A stretch of DNA of 64,000 bases from contig CM051456.1 in NCBI GenBank assembly GCA_028274465.1, positions 46,436,870 through 46,500,869 of the forward strand, read 5' to 3'. The notes beneath the pieces are model-generated. The model saw nothing but the letters and a program-made list of their open reading frames with translations. It did not search any database and was not told the origin of the DNA. The DNA is from Plantago ovata (lineage: Eukaryota > Streptophyta > Magnoliopsida > Lamiales > Plantaginaceae). Within the stretch, counting starts at the first letter, position 1. The number at the start of each line of letters is the position of its first letter. Made by a program: the position numbers and the translations under genes. Positions 34,601 through 46,597 of this stretch are shown one piece after another.

Positions 34601-36395
34601 TGAAAAAGAATAACATTATGTTCCGGAAAGGTTTGGATAATAGTCTTAGAGTCCAAAGCTGAAACATGATTTACCTGCTGAGTTTCAGCAAGCTCATGTT
34701 GCACACTTGTTTGTGCTGGTACTATTTCCATTCCTTGAGGAGCTTGAGAAGCATCCTCCATTTGTTCATCCTGAAATAATTGTGAGTTAGATACAAGCAC
34801 TAAGTTGTCAAACTTAGTTGTATTACCAAAACTTTAACTACCTGCTGAGCAGGAAGTGTTGATTCTGGTGCAGAGGCTTCAGCAACCTTCTGACTTGTAT
34901 CTTGAGAAGTCTGTAGAGAAATTATTATATTAGAAAAACATTGAGTTTTAGATAGTGAAGATTTGCTTATGGTTGAGTTAACTACCTGCTGAAGAAGGAC
35001 AGGTTGTGGCTCAGTCCTTTCAGCAATGACAGCTTCTTCAATATCTGGGACTGTTTCTTCAGCAGACTTCTTTTCTTGCTCTGTTTGAGAAAGTTGTGCG
35101 GTTTCAGCAATCTCCCTTGTCTTTGAAATGACAAGTTGAGCAGAGGCATCTTGCCCCTTGAGCTCACTGCTTGTCATGAAAACATCGATTGATTTGTTGG
35201 ATGTGTCTTCAATATCCAACTCCATTTGATGATTTAGTTCTTTCAGCACAAGCTGAACTTTGTCAATGGATGTTTTCGGTGAACTAGGTCCAGTATTCTC
35301 GGCATCACGAGATGCGTCGTTGAATAATGTCTCTTGTGTTGTTTCAGCAACTTCTGGGACTTGAACCATTGCGGTATCAGCAACTGGCTTTTCAGCAACT
35401 TGATGAGTTGCTTGTTCAGCAACCATCTTTTCAGCAACAACAGCTTCAGCAAGTGCCGCGGTTCTTATATCAGCAGCAATATCAGTCACTGGTTCCAGAG
35501 TCTGATCATCAAGATTATCTACAATGTAGATATCTGGGATTGAGGCAGGAATTTCATTTCCAATGCCTTATGGTCTATTCGCACTAGATGTATCAACATT
35601 AAGTTGATTGTTGAAGGCTTCCGCAAACACTTCAACATTGCTGACATAGGTTTCAGTAACCACTTTGTCAACATCTACTGGAGTTTGCTTTCAGCAACTG
35701 CTTGGGAATCGTCGGAAAGATCATGGACAATTGGTACTGACTTGCGAGCCAGTGTTTTCTTTCTTGGGTTATTTGTACTTTTTCTCTTAGGGACGAGGTT
35801 AGCTGATGACGCTGCAGTCTGAGTGTCATCATCAGCTTTCCTCTTTTTCTTCTTGGGTTTCTCCAATTTATCAACAGTGGCGTCAGTAGTTGCATTTTCA
35901 GCAACGGGTGTAGTGGTCTTAGCATGATCACCATCGACAGCAGTTTCATCATCATCACCATCTACAACAGTTTCATCAACAAATTTTTCAGTTGCTAGAA
36001 CATTTTCTTGCTGAGTGGTGACATCTGCAGCTGTTGTATACCTTTCTTGCTGACTTGTGCTGACAACATCTGCAGCTGTTGTCTTCATAGATTTTTCAAG
36101 TTTCTTGCCAGCAGTCTTAGGTACATTTTGCTTGTAGAAGGCTCTTCCCACATTGCATACAGAATTCTTGATTGGCAATGGGTTTCTCAGCTGAATCCTG
36201 AAGTGTTCAAGGATATAGCATATCTTCAGTCCATACATGACTGGGAAGGTAGGTGAGACCTTGTTGTCTTCAACCTTAACCTTGAATTTAGTAACACAAT
36301 CAACAAGTCTGCTGAAAATGCACTTTGCCCAGTTGAGCTCCATTTTGTTCTCATAGATATGCATCAGCAGCGGCCACCTTCTCAAGCCTACTTGG
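31694..36395 (-). pseudogene. C3 env-position gene, central and C-terminal part
   Basis: Minus-strand, hydrophilic gene following pol. Nearest the GA3 junction is a conserved helical block (ELNWAKCIFSRLVDCV, VMYGLKICYILEHF; about 36160-36360), then a Lys-rich stretch, long Ala/Glu/Thr/Gln-rich repeats (AETTQE, VAEKPVAD types; 34800-35490), an acidic Asp/Glu run (near 34110-34180), the LVPFPNVEDFTPRIKALMEV block shared with C2 (near 33250-33330), coiled-coil segments, and a basic C-terminal block (SRRRRQRHEEKRLASIAIG, near 32270-32340). Three short GT-AG stretches (34911-34985, 34771-34841, 34600-34674) look like introns. Several breaks. No membrane segment or signal peptide seen, so an envelope role is not supported. 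Confidence 0.65.
32481..32884 (-). repeat. 202-bp tandem duplication in the C3 env-position gene
   Basis: Two adjacent direct copies (32481-32682 and 32683-32884) that are nearly identical, each covering the Lys/Arg-rich stretch with QKRSSRKKTPTEA. C2 has no second copy at the matching place. Confidence 0.88.
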
Positions 36396-39073
36396 TGATG
36401 AATGTGTATTTTACACTTTCATTTGAGTCTTTTTCACCTATTTTAGCTATCCTCTATGTTAATTTAGCTATATTTTTTAGTACATTTTATTAGAATAGTG
36501 TCACGTTTTCCTTTTGTTTTTATTTTACAGGTTTTGGTTGAAAAACGAGGATTTCAGGGCAATTATATTGAAGTTGACAAGGAATTGGTGTTCTAGAAGT
36601 CTAATTGGAGTATCTGAAGGTTTCCGGATAGGATTTCAAGTCTAGGGGTCGAATCTGGAGGTTAGAAGGCCACTAGAAGTCAGAAACCGAGTCCGAAAAG
36701 GGGATGAAATCCAAAAATGCATCGAAAACGCGCAAAATCCCGGAATTTACTCCCAGGCGAATCGCCCCACACCAGGCGACTCGCCCGGTGTGTGGGGCCC
36801 TTCGCCCCACACAAATTCGAACACTATATATAGTTGCTCAGTTTTTCTCCGAATTTCATACTTTTCCAGACCTATTTGATGAACGTATTTTTGACGCGTT
36901 CATCTTGTCTTTTTTACCTTCTTTTGCTATCTTTTAGCCTTGTTTTTTGGTTAGTTTTGTAGAATAGTGTCACGTTTTGTGTTTTCTGCATTTTCAGGCA
37001 CTTAGGTACAAAACGGTATTTTTGGAGCTAAAAACGAGCCTTTTTGATGGAAAAGATGGCCCCGTTGAAGTTCCTCAACCTCCGTGGCTTGTTCGTGAGT
37101 GTCTGAGCCCCAATAAGTGCCGAGAAGGATTAGCCCAAGGCACCCGAGGGCCGTTCGTGGGCAAAAGATCGAGTTTCGACGCCAAAATCTGCCCAGGAGG
37201 CAAGCCCTTCGCTTGGAATTGGAGAAGTGGGACGCTTGGAATTTCAGGAGATTTCAAAAGAGGAACAGGAAGCAAGCGCTTCGCTTGGCTCTGCCCAAGC
37301 GAAGCGCTTGGCAGCCGTTACAGATCCAAATTTTGCCTTCATTACTTGATTTTGGAGTTACTTTTGAGAGACAGAACGTTGGAGACGAGTTTTGGACAGC
37401 CCAAAGCCCCAAAAACTCAGAGAAACTCAGAGATTCATTGTAATTTAGGTTGGAATTCGAGATTTTTATTGGAATTCATCCTTTGTAATCATCTACGGAG
37501 AGGTTTTCTTTGCTTTCCACCGATTAGTGACAGCTTTGGTGGTGACTTGTATCACTCTCTTGTCTTGTAGTTTGATTTGATGTATTCTGATTATTATTCA
37601 TATGAATTGATGTCTATGTTGATGAATATGAGTAGCTAAATCCTTTGTGTTGGTGGTAGAATGTAGAATTATGCATGTTATGGATTATGCTTATGCTTAC
37701 ATGAGGTTGTGAGTCAATCTTGCTGCAAATTACTTCATATGATTCGTAGTTGCCTATAAAATATATTCGAATAGAGTATGTGACAAACTCGTTAGTCAAT
37801 GAAAGCTATAGGATTGTATCTTAGTAATTTGCAGCATGCTAGATAAATGGTGTTGGTGACAAACACCTCTAAATTATTGATAGTGGCCTTTCATGATGTG
37901 TGTCTTGAAAGTTACCTAGACAAGTTGCTTAGCAGACTTAGTTGAAGGTTTTACGCACTGAACTTGTGAGCATATTCGTAATCCATGCATGTGTATTCGA
38001 TTTCTACCACCGACCGTTTTCCAAACTTGTTTACAAAAACTCTTGATTTCTCACTTCCTTTGTTCAAACATCTTTCTCAAAAATCATTATCTAGTTGACT
38101 GAAATTAGCTAGCAAAAACCTTGATCAAAGCCACGTTAGGTCCCGAGAGAACGACACTCGGGGACAACTTGCCATTGCACTCTGTTTGTGTAGTGAAAGG
38201 TGTTCTTTGGTTTTTAAACAAATTTAATTGGTGAAAAACGACATCATCACTATTCTCTCACCTTTCTCTGTAGTTTTAGGTAGGAACTTCCCAGAGCCTG
38301 TTCTAGGGGTTCGTAGCTTAGGAGATACTTTTTCATAGCATTTTGGAGCTTGTAAGATCGCGATTCTTCGGAGACTGACAACCTTCAGTAACATTGTATC
38401 TTACAGTTTTTCTACTTATTCTTATATATCTTTCAATATGTTTTCTTCTATGATTTTTGTTGATTGCATGACAACTATGAGTAGCTAAACTCATCGTTGG
38501 TGATAGTATGTGAATTCTTAGCGAAGGGTTGATAATTATGCTAATGGCTATATCGCGCATTATACTCCGTGTTATTGCTTTATTTCTTTGATCTAGCGTA
38601 ATCTATATCTTCGTATGTTGATTAATTATTGCGCACAACTGGACAATAGTCTTTAACATATCAGAATCTATATCTTCGTAGTGTTGAATAATTACGGAAC
38701 ACAATTGGACAATAGTGTTTGACCTATCAGAATCTATATCTTCGTAGTGTGTGATAATTACAACTGGACAACTCAGTGATCAAGATCTCCATGCAAAACC
38801 GAGGAATTTACGCATGATTATTAACCCGTTATGCTTTGAAGGACCATACTATCACCAATCTCCATTATCTGTTAAGAAAAACATTTGCTATACCGTCTGC
38901 TGTTTTTATATTCTAAATTAGATTTGATAAAGCTAGTTATAGTCCTTAGAGATCGACACTCGAGGTTATTCTACTGCTACACTATGGTTTTCGTTGTAGT
39001 TGTGAATTGCCTTTGGCTAAATAATAAATTTATTTGATATTCGCGTTGGAAAACGACACCAGCGCGTTCATCA
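36396..39073 (+). repeat. GA3 5' LTR, interrupted by sB
   Basis: LTR pieces 36396-36876 and 38255-39073 flank sB. It contains the AATAGTGTCACGTTT box, a palindrome block (about 36753-36810), TATATATA (36825-36832), and three copies of a 65-bp repeat with AATCTATATCTTCGTA (38600, 38665, 38731). It ends GCGCGTTCATCA. Confidence 0.9.
36877..38249 (+). repeat. sB: solo LTR of family B
   Basis: 1373 bp from TGATGAACGTATTTTTG to CGACATCATCA, flanked by CTATT (36872-36876 and 38250-38254). No internal region, so it arose by LTR-LTR recombination. The CAAGCG palindrome block is shorter than in GB1 (about 37200-37315), and it is clearly diverged from the GB1 LTRs. Confidence 0.93.
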
Positions 39074-39076
39074 AAT

Positions 39077-39095
39077 TGGCGTCGTTGCCGGAGAC
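39077..39095 (+). promoter_or_regulatory. GA3 primer binding site (tRNA-Asp)
   Basis: TGGCGTCGTTGCCGGAGAC starts three bases after the 5' LTR and is complementary to the plant tRNA-Asp 3' end with small differences. Confidence 0.87.
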
Positions 39096-39219
39096 TATAC
39101 TCCTTTTTCTGTGTTTAATTTGTTTATATTTTCAGCATTCAATTCCTAATTCTAGTAGTTTTAGTTTTCCTTTTTAATCTCTCTCTAATACTGCTTTCCT
39201 AGTCTGTTACAGGTAGTGT

Positions 39220-41322
39220 ATGCCACATACACGATCTAGGGGAACACCGCTTGCTGATTCAATTGTTGAGATCGACAGAGTCTACCACCAAAGAAGGCGA
39301 CTACTTCAAAGGCGTGAGCTAGAGGAAATAGAGGATAACGATTTCTCTGAATCTCTACACAGTCTTTTCAAGGATCGTATGAGGGGACCGACGATTTTTC
39401 TTTCGTCTGCAACTCGAGATCTGGAAATCAAGAACCACGCATTCCAACAACTTCCGAGGTTCTATGGCTTATCAAGGGAAGATGTGATGGGGTACTTGCA
39501 CGATATCGATGATTTCGTCAACCAACTTCCACGACCCAGAGCTGAAATAACAACGGATGAGTTGAGGATGAATGTTTTTGCTATGGGACTTGGCGACAGA
39601 GCCAAGTCATGGTTGAGTTCTCTACCAGCAGGCTCGCTGGACACTTGGGAGAAGGTTTTTTCAGCTTTCATGGAAAAATACTTCCCTCACACCTTGACTA
39701 CCGCGCTAAAGGCACAAATCACTGGATTCAAGCAGGACTATGATGAGACCATCTACACCGCGTTTGAGAGGTTCCAAGATCTCACGAACAAGTGCCCTCA
39801 CCATGGTTTTGAGCTTTCTGACCTAGTCCAACACTTCTACAATGGACTAACCTTCGAAAACCAACAAGTGGTGGATTTCCAATGCCGAGGCAATATTTTG
39901 GAGGAAACCGCAGAAGCCGTCTGGGCAGTTTTCGAAAGGCTGGCCAAGGGTTCGCAATTCAAGGACCCAAGAGCGATGGTTAGGAGACGTGGACCTGAAG
40001 CTCCACCGACTCAAGAAGCCCCTATGTATAGGGGTAATGGTGATCAATTCGAGTGCTTTACCAACGAATTGAAGCAAGTCCTCAAGAGCGCCACTAGAAC
40101 AACTGTTTCGAACGAAGTATGCCGAATATGCAAGAACTATGGGCATGGGGCTCATATGTGTAGATCGGAGCTTGCATATGATGATGGCAACTGGGCTCAA
40201 AGAGGAAAAGAGGAAGCCTTTGCTACGGAGTTTGGTACTCAAGAAGCTAGCTACGGACAAGACGGTAGGAATCCTCGAGGTGGATTTTGGAGAAGAGGGT
40301 TCCGAAACAATCAAGGATATGCACCGGCTAGCCAAACTTATGGCCCTAACCAAGACCGTAGTAGGATAAACTATGGTAATGATCACTGCGAAAACCCCGC
40401 TCCGAAAGAGCCACCGAAGTCGAAGTCGGCTCAACTGATGGAGAACTTGCAAAAGATGGTTGATCACACCCAAAGTTTCCTCAAACGTTATGAAGAAGAT
40501 TCTGAGAAGACTAGAGCGAGACTTGATAGGTTGGAAGAAAGCACTAGGCTTTCCCATCAAAAGATGCGAGAGTTGATCGACCGAGGAGGAAGTAGGGAGC
40601 AAGGCAAGCTGCCTAGCAACACTGAGAAGTCGATGTCCATTACCTTGGTGGGTGATCTACCTGTTGAAATCACCATCAAGAAGGTTGCTAAGTGCGAGAG
40701 TTGCGAGGGGGAAGTGCCCCCACAGGCTGAGGAAGAAGAGAAGGACCTTGGTGCTAACGAGAGTGAAGAGAAGCAAGAGGATCCCAAGCCACTCCCTCAA
40801 AGTTTCGATGTTAAGGTCGGGATTGGGGAACTTGAAGATGTCCGTGCCACACTAGACACGGGATCCTACTCTAATGTGCTCCCTTTGAATGTGTTCGAGA
40901 AGAGTAGCCTTGGAAAACTATCTGTGCATAAGGCTTTTGTGCAACTGGCGGATGGATCCTTTGTGAGACCCGAAGGCGTTGTGAAGAATGTATTGGTCAA
41001 GATTGGTGAAGCTTCCGTATACACCAATTTTGTAGTTATGCCGACGTCTACACCTGGGACGGGGGATGTCATTCTCTTGGGGCGAACGTTCTTGACTAAG
41101 CTACGCTCCGTGATGGACATCTACCGAAGGACTTGCACTATTGAAGTGGATGGCAAGCAACATGTGTTGCGAGCCATATCTGATCCACCTGATCCACCTG
41201 ATACTTCTCACACTATTGACTACAGTGGTCTTAATGTCTATGTTCATTCTTATTCACAGGTTCGAGGCATGAGGAAGAGATCCATGAAGGGGAAGTCTAG
41301 TACCCTCAAGAAGAAGAGCTAG
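39220..41322 (+). CDS. GA3 gag-protease polyprotein
   Basis: Single open frame of 700 codons starting MPHTRSRGTPLADSIVEIDR. The Athila-type gag body covers about residues 60-260 (EIKNHAFQQLPRFYG, MGLGDRAKSWLSSLPAG, CPHHGFELSDLVQHFYNGL). The CCHC knuckle begins at Cys301 (CRICKNYGHGAHMC). A Gly/Arg/Tyr-rich segment follows (near 345-385), then a coiled-coil linker (KRYEEDSEKTRARLDRLEES), an acidic hinge and the retropepsin with D546-T-G-S and VILLGRTFLTKL near 620. A basic tail (KGKSSTLKKKS) ends it. The product would form particles and cut itself. There is no reverse transcriptase or integrase after it, so the element would need enzymes supplied by another. It is the best reference copy in the window. 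Confidence 0.9.
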   Translation: MPHTRSRGTPLADSIVEIDRVYHQRRRLLQRRELEEIEDNDFSESLHSLFKDRMRGPTIFLSSATRDLEIKNHAFQQLPRFYGLSREDVMGYLHDIDDFVNQLPRPRAEITTDELRMNVFAMGLGDRAKSWLSSLPAGSLDTWEKVFSAFMEKYFPHTLTTALKAQITGFKQDYDETIYTAFERFQDLTNKCPHHGFELSDLVQHFYNGLTFENQQVVDFQCRGNILEETAEAVWAVFERLAKGSQFKDPRAMVRRRGPEAPPTQEAPMYRGNGDQFECFTNELKQVLKSATRTTVSNEVCRICKNYGHGAHMCRSELAYDDGNWAQRGKEEAFATEFGTQEASYGQDGRNPRGGFWRRGFRNNQGYAPASQTYGPNQDRSRINYGNDHCENPAPKEPPKSKSAQLMENLQKMVDHTQSFLKRYEEDSEKTRARLDRLEESTRLSHQKMRELIDRGGSREQGKLPSNTEKSMSITLVGDLPVEITIKKVAKCESCEGEVPPQAEEEEKDLGANESEEKQEDPKPLPQSFDVKVGIGELEDVRATLDTGSYSNVLPLNVFEKSSLGKLSVHKAFVQLADGSFVRPEGVVKNVLVKIGEASVYTNFVVMPTSTPGTGDVILLGRTFLTKLRSVMDIYRRTCTIEVDGKQHVLRAISDPPDPPDTSHTIDYSGLNVYVHSYSQVRGMRKRSMKGKSSTLKKKS

Positions 41323-41909
41323 GCGAAGACATGAGTCGAGTCAAAGACTTTAAACAATGGCGCTATCCGGGAGGTAACCCGGGGTTTTTATCGCTTTCTT
41401 TACCGCTTTATTGCATGCATTCATACTTGAACAATTTGCTTTTCATATGTGAATTTGTTCGTCTCTGTGTCGTATGTGCTTATTTTATGTTTGAGTGAGA
41501 TTTTTCGAGTGATTTTTTGAGAACAATGGTTTTCAGGGACTAAAAACCGCATTTTTTTTCGAAACGTTCGTCTCCCCACCTCAGGAGGTGGGGGGCGAAT
41601 CGCCCTACGAACCAGAGCGCGCGTGCGCGCTCCGGATGCGCGGGGCGATTCACCCCAGGCTTGGGGCAAATCGCCCCACGACCTGCAGAAGTGAAAAGCG
41701 GGGATTCTTCCCCATTTCTTCATTTTTCTCCATCTCCATCTTCTAAACTCCAAAAAACTTCCTCATTTTCAAAATACCTTCAAATCTTCATAACTTCTTC
41801 ATATTTCCATCAAATTGTGTGTTCTATAGCTTCAATCGAAGCCCGTTACTTGCTCTTTCTTTTCATCCGAACAAATTTCTTCCTAGTTCATTCAATCTCC
41901 GGATTTGTG
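41323..41909 (+). other. GA3 spacer: hairpin, palindrome block, leader
   Basis: The stem TCCGGG-AGGTAA-CCCGGG lies at 41366-41383. The palindrome block (about 41575-41690) has CACCTCAGGAGGTG, GGGGGCGAATCGCCC, a GAGCGCGCG/CGCGCTC pair and GGGGCAAATCGCCCC. A pyrimidine-rich leader and the candidate donor GTG|GTAATC (41910) follow. No gene. Confidence 0.75.
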
Positions 41910-42448
41910 GTAATCTCACATGAACCCTAATTTTTCAAATTTGGGGTTTTTTTGATTTATGCTTCAATTAAGCTTGTATGATGTATGGGTTGATGATTTA
42001 TGTGTTTAGAAATGTTATTCATTATCAATTGCATGTTCAATTAGGCTTGGTTTGTTGATTTGAGATTTTTGCTATTAGATGATATATCTTGTTAGGAAAT
42101 GTATCTCTTACTTTCATTCCATGCTTAAACATGTGTTTGTTGATATGATAATGATGGATTTAATGGTAGAATGCATGATTGATGAAGTTGAGGATTTATG
42201 TTGTTAGATTTCTATTATTATGGTATGGATTGAACCTTGTGATTCAAGGCATTTGTTGTTTAGCAAGAGCATAATGTGATATGTTATTGTAGTAGTTACA
42301 TTGATATGTTGCGTGATGAAGTAGCTAGACTAGACATTGGGTTTTTAAGGAGTTGGATTATTGAAGATATTGCTCGTTTGTTCGCTCGTACATTTACATA
42401 TGCATATGTCTGTTTTGCGTCATACAAGATACTAATTGTTGTTTGTAG
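41910..42448 (+). other. GA3 candidate intron before ORF2
   Basis: 539-bp GT...AG stretch: GTG|GTAATC to TTTGTAG|GAATC, five bases before the ORF2 ATG; it contains ATGAACCCTAA near its start as in GB1 and GA4. Splicing is inferred. Confidence 0.5.
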
Positions 42449-42453
42449 GAATC

Positions 42454-43773
42454 ATGGCTCCAAGAGGATCGAGGAGAGCTGGCTCGAGCAGAAAGGGGAA
42501 GGGAGTAGCATCAAGCTCCCAACCTTCTCACCACATGTACGAGATGTCTTTAGCTGCGATAGAAGTACGACAAAGGCTCGAAGCGGAGATGGCCGAAGGG
42601 GGAAGATCGATCATTCCAGACAGGAGGATTGATATTCCGGAGGCAGCAGCTGGAATGGCGGGGTATAGGACGCTCTACCAATTGGCATCAAGAAGGAATT
42701 GGGTTTGGTATAGTTCCAACAGGTTCAAGGGGTACGACGTGAGCCTCCTCCAAGAGTTCTACACTGGATACACTGATCTCGAGGAGAAGAATGGGGTACT
42801 AGTTCGAGGCCTGATAATACCATGGACACCAGAGTCCATTTCTTAATTCATCCATTTTGGGCATCAGGAGTTCACAGGGAGCGACCATGCCTACCTGTAT
42901 TCGAGGGCCTCTAGGGGGATAGGAAGACATATTACGGACGTGATCTACAACAGGGAGTACAGATATCCAGAAGTCGGGGGAGAACCTGCACGGATCCGTC
43001 AGAGTGACCTTAGCATTGAAGCTAAGGTGATGATGAAATTTTGCATCTTCAACTTGATCCCTAGGAAGAATGACACTTGGATACAGCCAAACTACGCCGA
43101 GCTCCTTTACTACTTGATAGACAGACATCGGATCGACATCGGGCACATCATGTATGAAGAGTATGAGCGCCACTGGGAAAAGAAGAAGAAGTCCTTCATC
43201 TTTCCGAGCTTCATCACTGCCTACTGCAAATATCATGGGGTCGAGGACATTGACGAGGGGGATTGCGAGGTCGCTGCCCTTTCACACTCGACTATTGAGG
43301 TGCAGCTGGCTAGGTATCAGTTGAAGAACCCCACGGCTGCCGCTGCTGATGTGGAAGCACCCTTCCAACCGAGCGATTCCGATAATGAGAACGATTATGA
43401 GGATGCTATGGAGGCTGATGATGGCCAAGCCCTTATCCCGGAAATCCCATTTGTCCATAGAGCACCGCATGCACCGCCTCGAGCACCACAGGGGTCTAGA
43501 GGATTTGACTTCTATGAATTTCGGACCTACCGCGACGGTCGTTTCGATAGAATTGATGCCAGTACCGCGGCCTTGCGACAGGACCTCGACGGGCACATTG
43601 CCCAGCGCAACCGCGATTGGGAGACATTCGAGGAGCATCGCCGAGAGGATAGGCAACAATGGTGGGAGCAGCAACAGCTCATCCAGCAGCAACAGGAGGC
43701 TCTACAGCAGTCCAATGATCTCCTGTCTGACATGTTGAGGGACTTTTATGGGGATTACCATCCCGATGGTTAG
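42454..43773 (+). pseudogene. GA3 ORF2, plant-transposon-protein-type domain
   Basis: Starts MAPRGSRRAGSSRKGKG after the candidate acceptor. It has a central LLQEFYTGYTDL / VLVRGLIIPWTPESIS block, then a helical block (MKFCIFNLIPRKNDTW, ELLYYLIDRHRIDIGHIM) and FPSFITAYCKYHGV, matching GB1 ORF2 in order. After an acidic hinge the C-terminal part is Gln-rich and coiled-coil-like (QQWWEQQQLIQQQQEALQ). About one break. No signal peptide or membrane span. Function unknown. Confidence 0.68.
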
Positions 43774-43786
43774 TCTTTTCACATGT

Positions 43787-45048
43787 TGATGAATGTGTAT
43801 TTTACACTTTCATTCGAGTCTTTTTCACCTAATTTAGCTATCCTCTATGTTAATTTAGCTATATTTTAGTACATTTTATTAGAATAGTGTCACATTTCCC
43901 TTTAGATTTTATTTTACAGGTTTTGGTTGAAATTCGGAGATTTACGGGCAATTATATTGAAGTCTACAAGGAATTGGTGTTCCAGAAGCCTATTTGGAGT
44001 ATCTGAAGGTTTCCGGATAGGATTTGGAGTCTAGGGGCCGAATCTGGAGGTTAGAAGGCTACTGGAAGTCATAAACCGAGTCCGAAAAGGTGAAGAAATC
44101 CAAATCCGCGTCGAAAAACGCAGAAATTCCGCGAAATACTGGGTGGCGAACCGCCCCATCACCGGGCGAACCGCCCCAGAAGAAATTCGGGGCCTATATA
44201 TAGAGCTCAAGTTTTTCTCCGAAAATCATATCTTTCCAAGCCTACTTTCTCACCTCTCTCTATAGTTATAGGTAGGAACTTCCCGGGGCCTGTCCTGGGA
44301 GTTCCATAGCTTAGGGGATACTTTTTCATAGCAGATTGGAGCGCGTAGGATCGCAATCATCCGGAGATTGACAACCTTCGGTAACTTTGTATCTTACAAC
44401 TTTTATCTACTTATTTTATATTCTTTCAGTATGTTTTCTTCTATGATTGCTATTGATTGCATGCCTATTATGAGTAGCTAAATTTATCGTTGGTGGTAGT
44501 ATGTGAATTCTTAGCGAGGGAAGATAATCATGCTAATGGCTATATCGCGCATTATAGTCCGTGTCATTGCTTTATTTCGTTGATCAGTTGAAACCAAAAT
44601 TCTCGTATGTTGTATTGATCATTATGCACACTTGGACACTTGTCAACCAATCAGACCAATTATCTTCGTAGTGTTGAATAATTACGGAACACATTAGGAC
44701 GTTAGTTGTTGATGAGTCAGACCCATATTATCTTCGTAGTGCTTAATACTTGCAACAGGACACAAGATTGATTCAAAGATCTCTATGCAAGACCAAGGAA
44801 TTTATGCATGATTATCGACCCATTATGTTAAGAAGGACCATACTATCACCAATCTCCATTATCTGCTTGAAAACCCCTATTGCTTTCTATTTGCTGTTTT
44901 ATATTCTTAATTAGATTTGATAAAGCTAGTATAGTCCTGAGAGAACGACACTCGAGTCATTCTACTACTACACTACGGTTTTCGTTGTAGTTGTGGATTG
45001 CCTTTGGCTAAATACAAATTTATTTGACTGAATCTGACACGCTCATCA
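43787..45048 (+). repeat. sA: solo LTR of family A
   Basis: 1262 bp, TGATGAATG ... CGCTCATCA, flanked by CATGT (43782-43786 and 45049-45053), inserted shortly after GA3 ORF2. Its palindrome block is short (about 44141-44175, GGGTGGCGAACCGCCCC type) and it lacks internal sequence. Confidence 0.93.
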
Positions 45049-46597
45049 CATGTCTACTCTCAGCCAACCGAGGCCAAACCGTTCGGTAACATCTAGTATC
45101 ACTTCTTATTACTCATTCTCTTTTGCTAGGGGCTAGCTTAAGAATCATAAGGGGGATGGGATGTGAACCGCGATGTTAAGTATTGTTTGGCTTTGTGTTG
45201 ATTAGTATCTTGTTCTTTGTTTGCATTTGCATTTGCACGTTTACCGCTTTCTTAGTTTTTAGGTTGCATTCACTGCATTCATCCTAGGATAGTCTTGCAT
45301 GTTTTATATGGAGTTTATTGCCGAATTTTTTGAACTTTTTATTGGGTAGATTAACTAACTATGACATTAATCATATGCTTCATCTCTATGAATTTGTTTG
45401 AGGTTTTTCTCGCTTGGCTTGTCACATTTATGTATTGCTCTTAGTTAAGCTTGGTAGTCTCGACATCACTTAGTGGTGTTTTCTCTACTGCGGTTCACGA
45501 ATGCCTTTATAATAGGATGATGCATGTTAGGGTCTTATGGTTGTTTTCCCGAGTAATTATGTACCTAAGAGGCAACAAGTCTTCACCATGCTTTGAGATT
45601 GCTAAATGCCTAGGAAGGAGGTAGTGTGAGGTTGTGTGATCCTTTGTTTATAACCTATTCTTTCGAATAGCTTTGGGGAGGGGGTTACACCATCATTAGA
45701 CTTGTTTTTCGTTTTTCAATTCCGTATTGTGAGTTTATTTTTCCTTTCTCGTAAATTTTGTACTCCAACCTATTCTTTCGAATAGGTTTGGGGAAGTCGT
45801 GTGATTTATTTTGTTTCTTTTTCGTTATGCTACTGCTGGCTAAAAAAAAAATCGAAAAAAAAGAAAGAAAAAAATTCCAGGAAAAAAAGAAAAAAAAAAA
45901 GAAAAAAAGAAACTGGAAAGAAAAAAAAAAGAAAAAAAGAGAAAAGACCCCAAAAAAGCAAAGAAGGGTCCAAAAAAGAAAGCCAAATAGCAGTTTAGCA
46001 AAGTGTTGTGTCTCATTTTCCAATTCTTGTAATGTTCGTAATCGTGTTGTAATTTTCCATTTTTTATCTTTTGTTTTTTAGTGTCATCTGTTCTAGACCA
46101 CCCTCGTCCTGCCATTCAGGAAGTGGTGAATAGCTTAAGACTTTACTTGAGAGATGGGTAGAATAGGGGAGTGTTATCTTTTATAGGGAACCCTCCTTCA
46201 TTTGATGAGAGCCAGTACTGGTTCGACCTCTTTGAGGGAAAGTCTTAAACATTGGTGAACAACAGTAAGTCCTCAGTTTCATAGGCACGGGACAACAATT
46301 CGTATCTTAGAATGCTTCATTACGTCGTCACTGACTAGGTCCAGGTAGAGAATGTTACGAGAGACTATCTTGTCTTGACATAAGTGCTTATGTGGATGTG
46401 TATGAGTCAATCGAGGTATTCTTCAACCTATATTCATGCTTTGATTTATATGGTTCTTGTTCATATATTTTTTGATAGATTCAGTAGATTAGTTCATTTT
46501 ATTTGGCATGAGACTCCATTTTGTGTCTTGCATTGTTTTTTGCATTAGAGTCTAGCTTAGTTGCTTGAGGACAAGCAAAGGTTCGGTTTGGGGAGTT
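45049..46597 (+). other. GA3 3' non-coding region
   Basis: Same order as in GA1: twin stems at about 45652 and 45767, A/G-rich tract 45840-45988 with GACCC...GGGTC, the stem TTGCTTG-AGGA-CAAGCAA near 46561-46578, then GGTTTGGGGAG and the LTR. No gene; Lys-rich and Phe-rich frames here are compositional. Confidence 0.82.

Noticed and set aside
43787-45048. This LTR as the 3' LTR of GA3
   Set aside because: It has its own CATGT duplication and GA3 sequence resumes after it up to the real polypurine tract and LTR at 46598.
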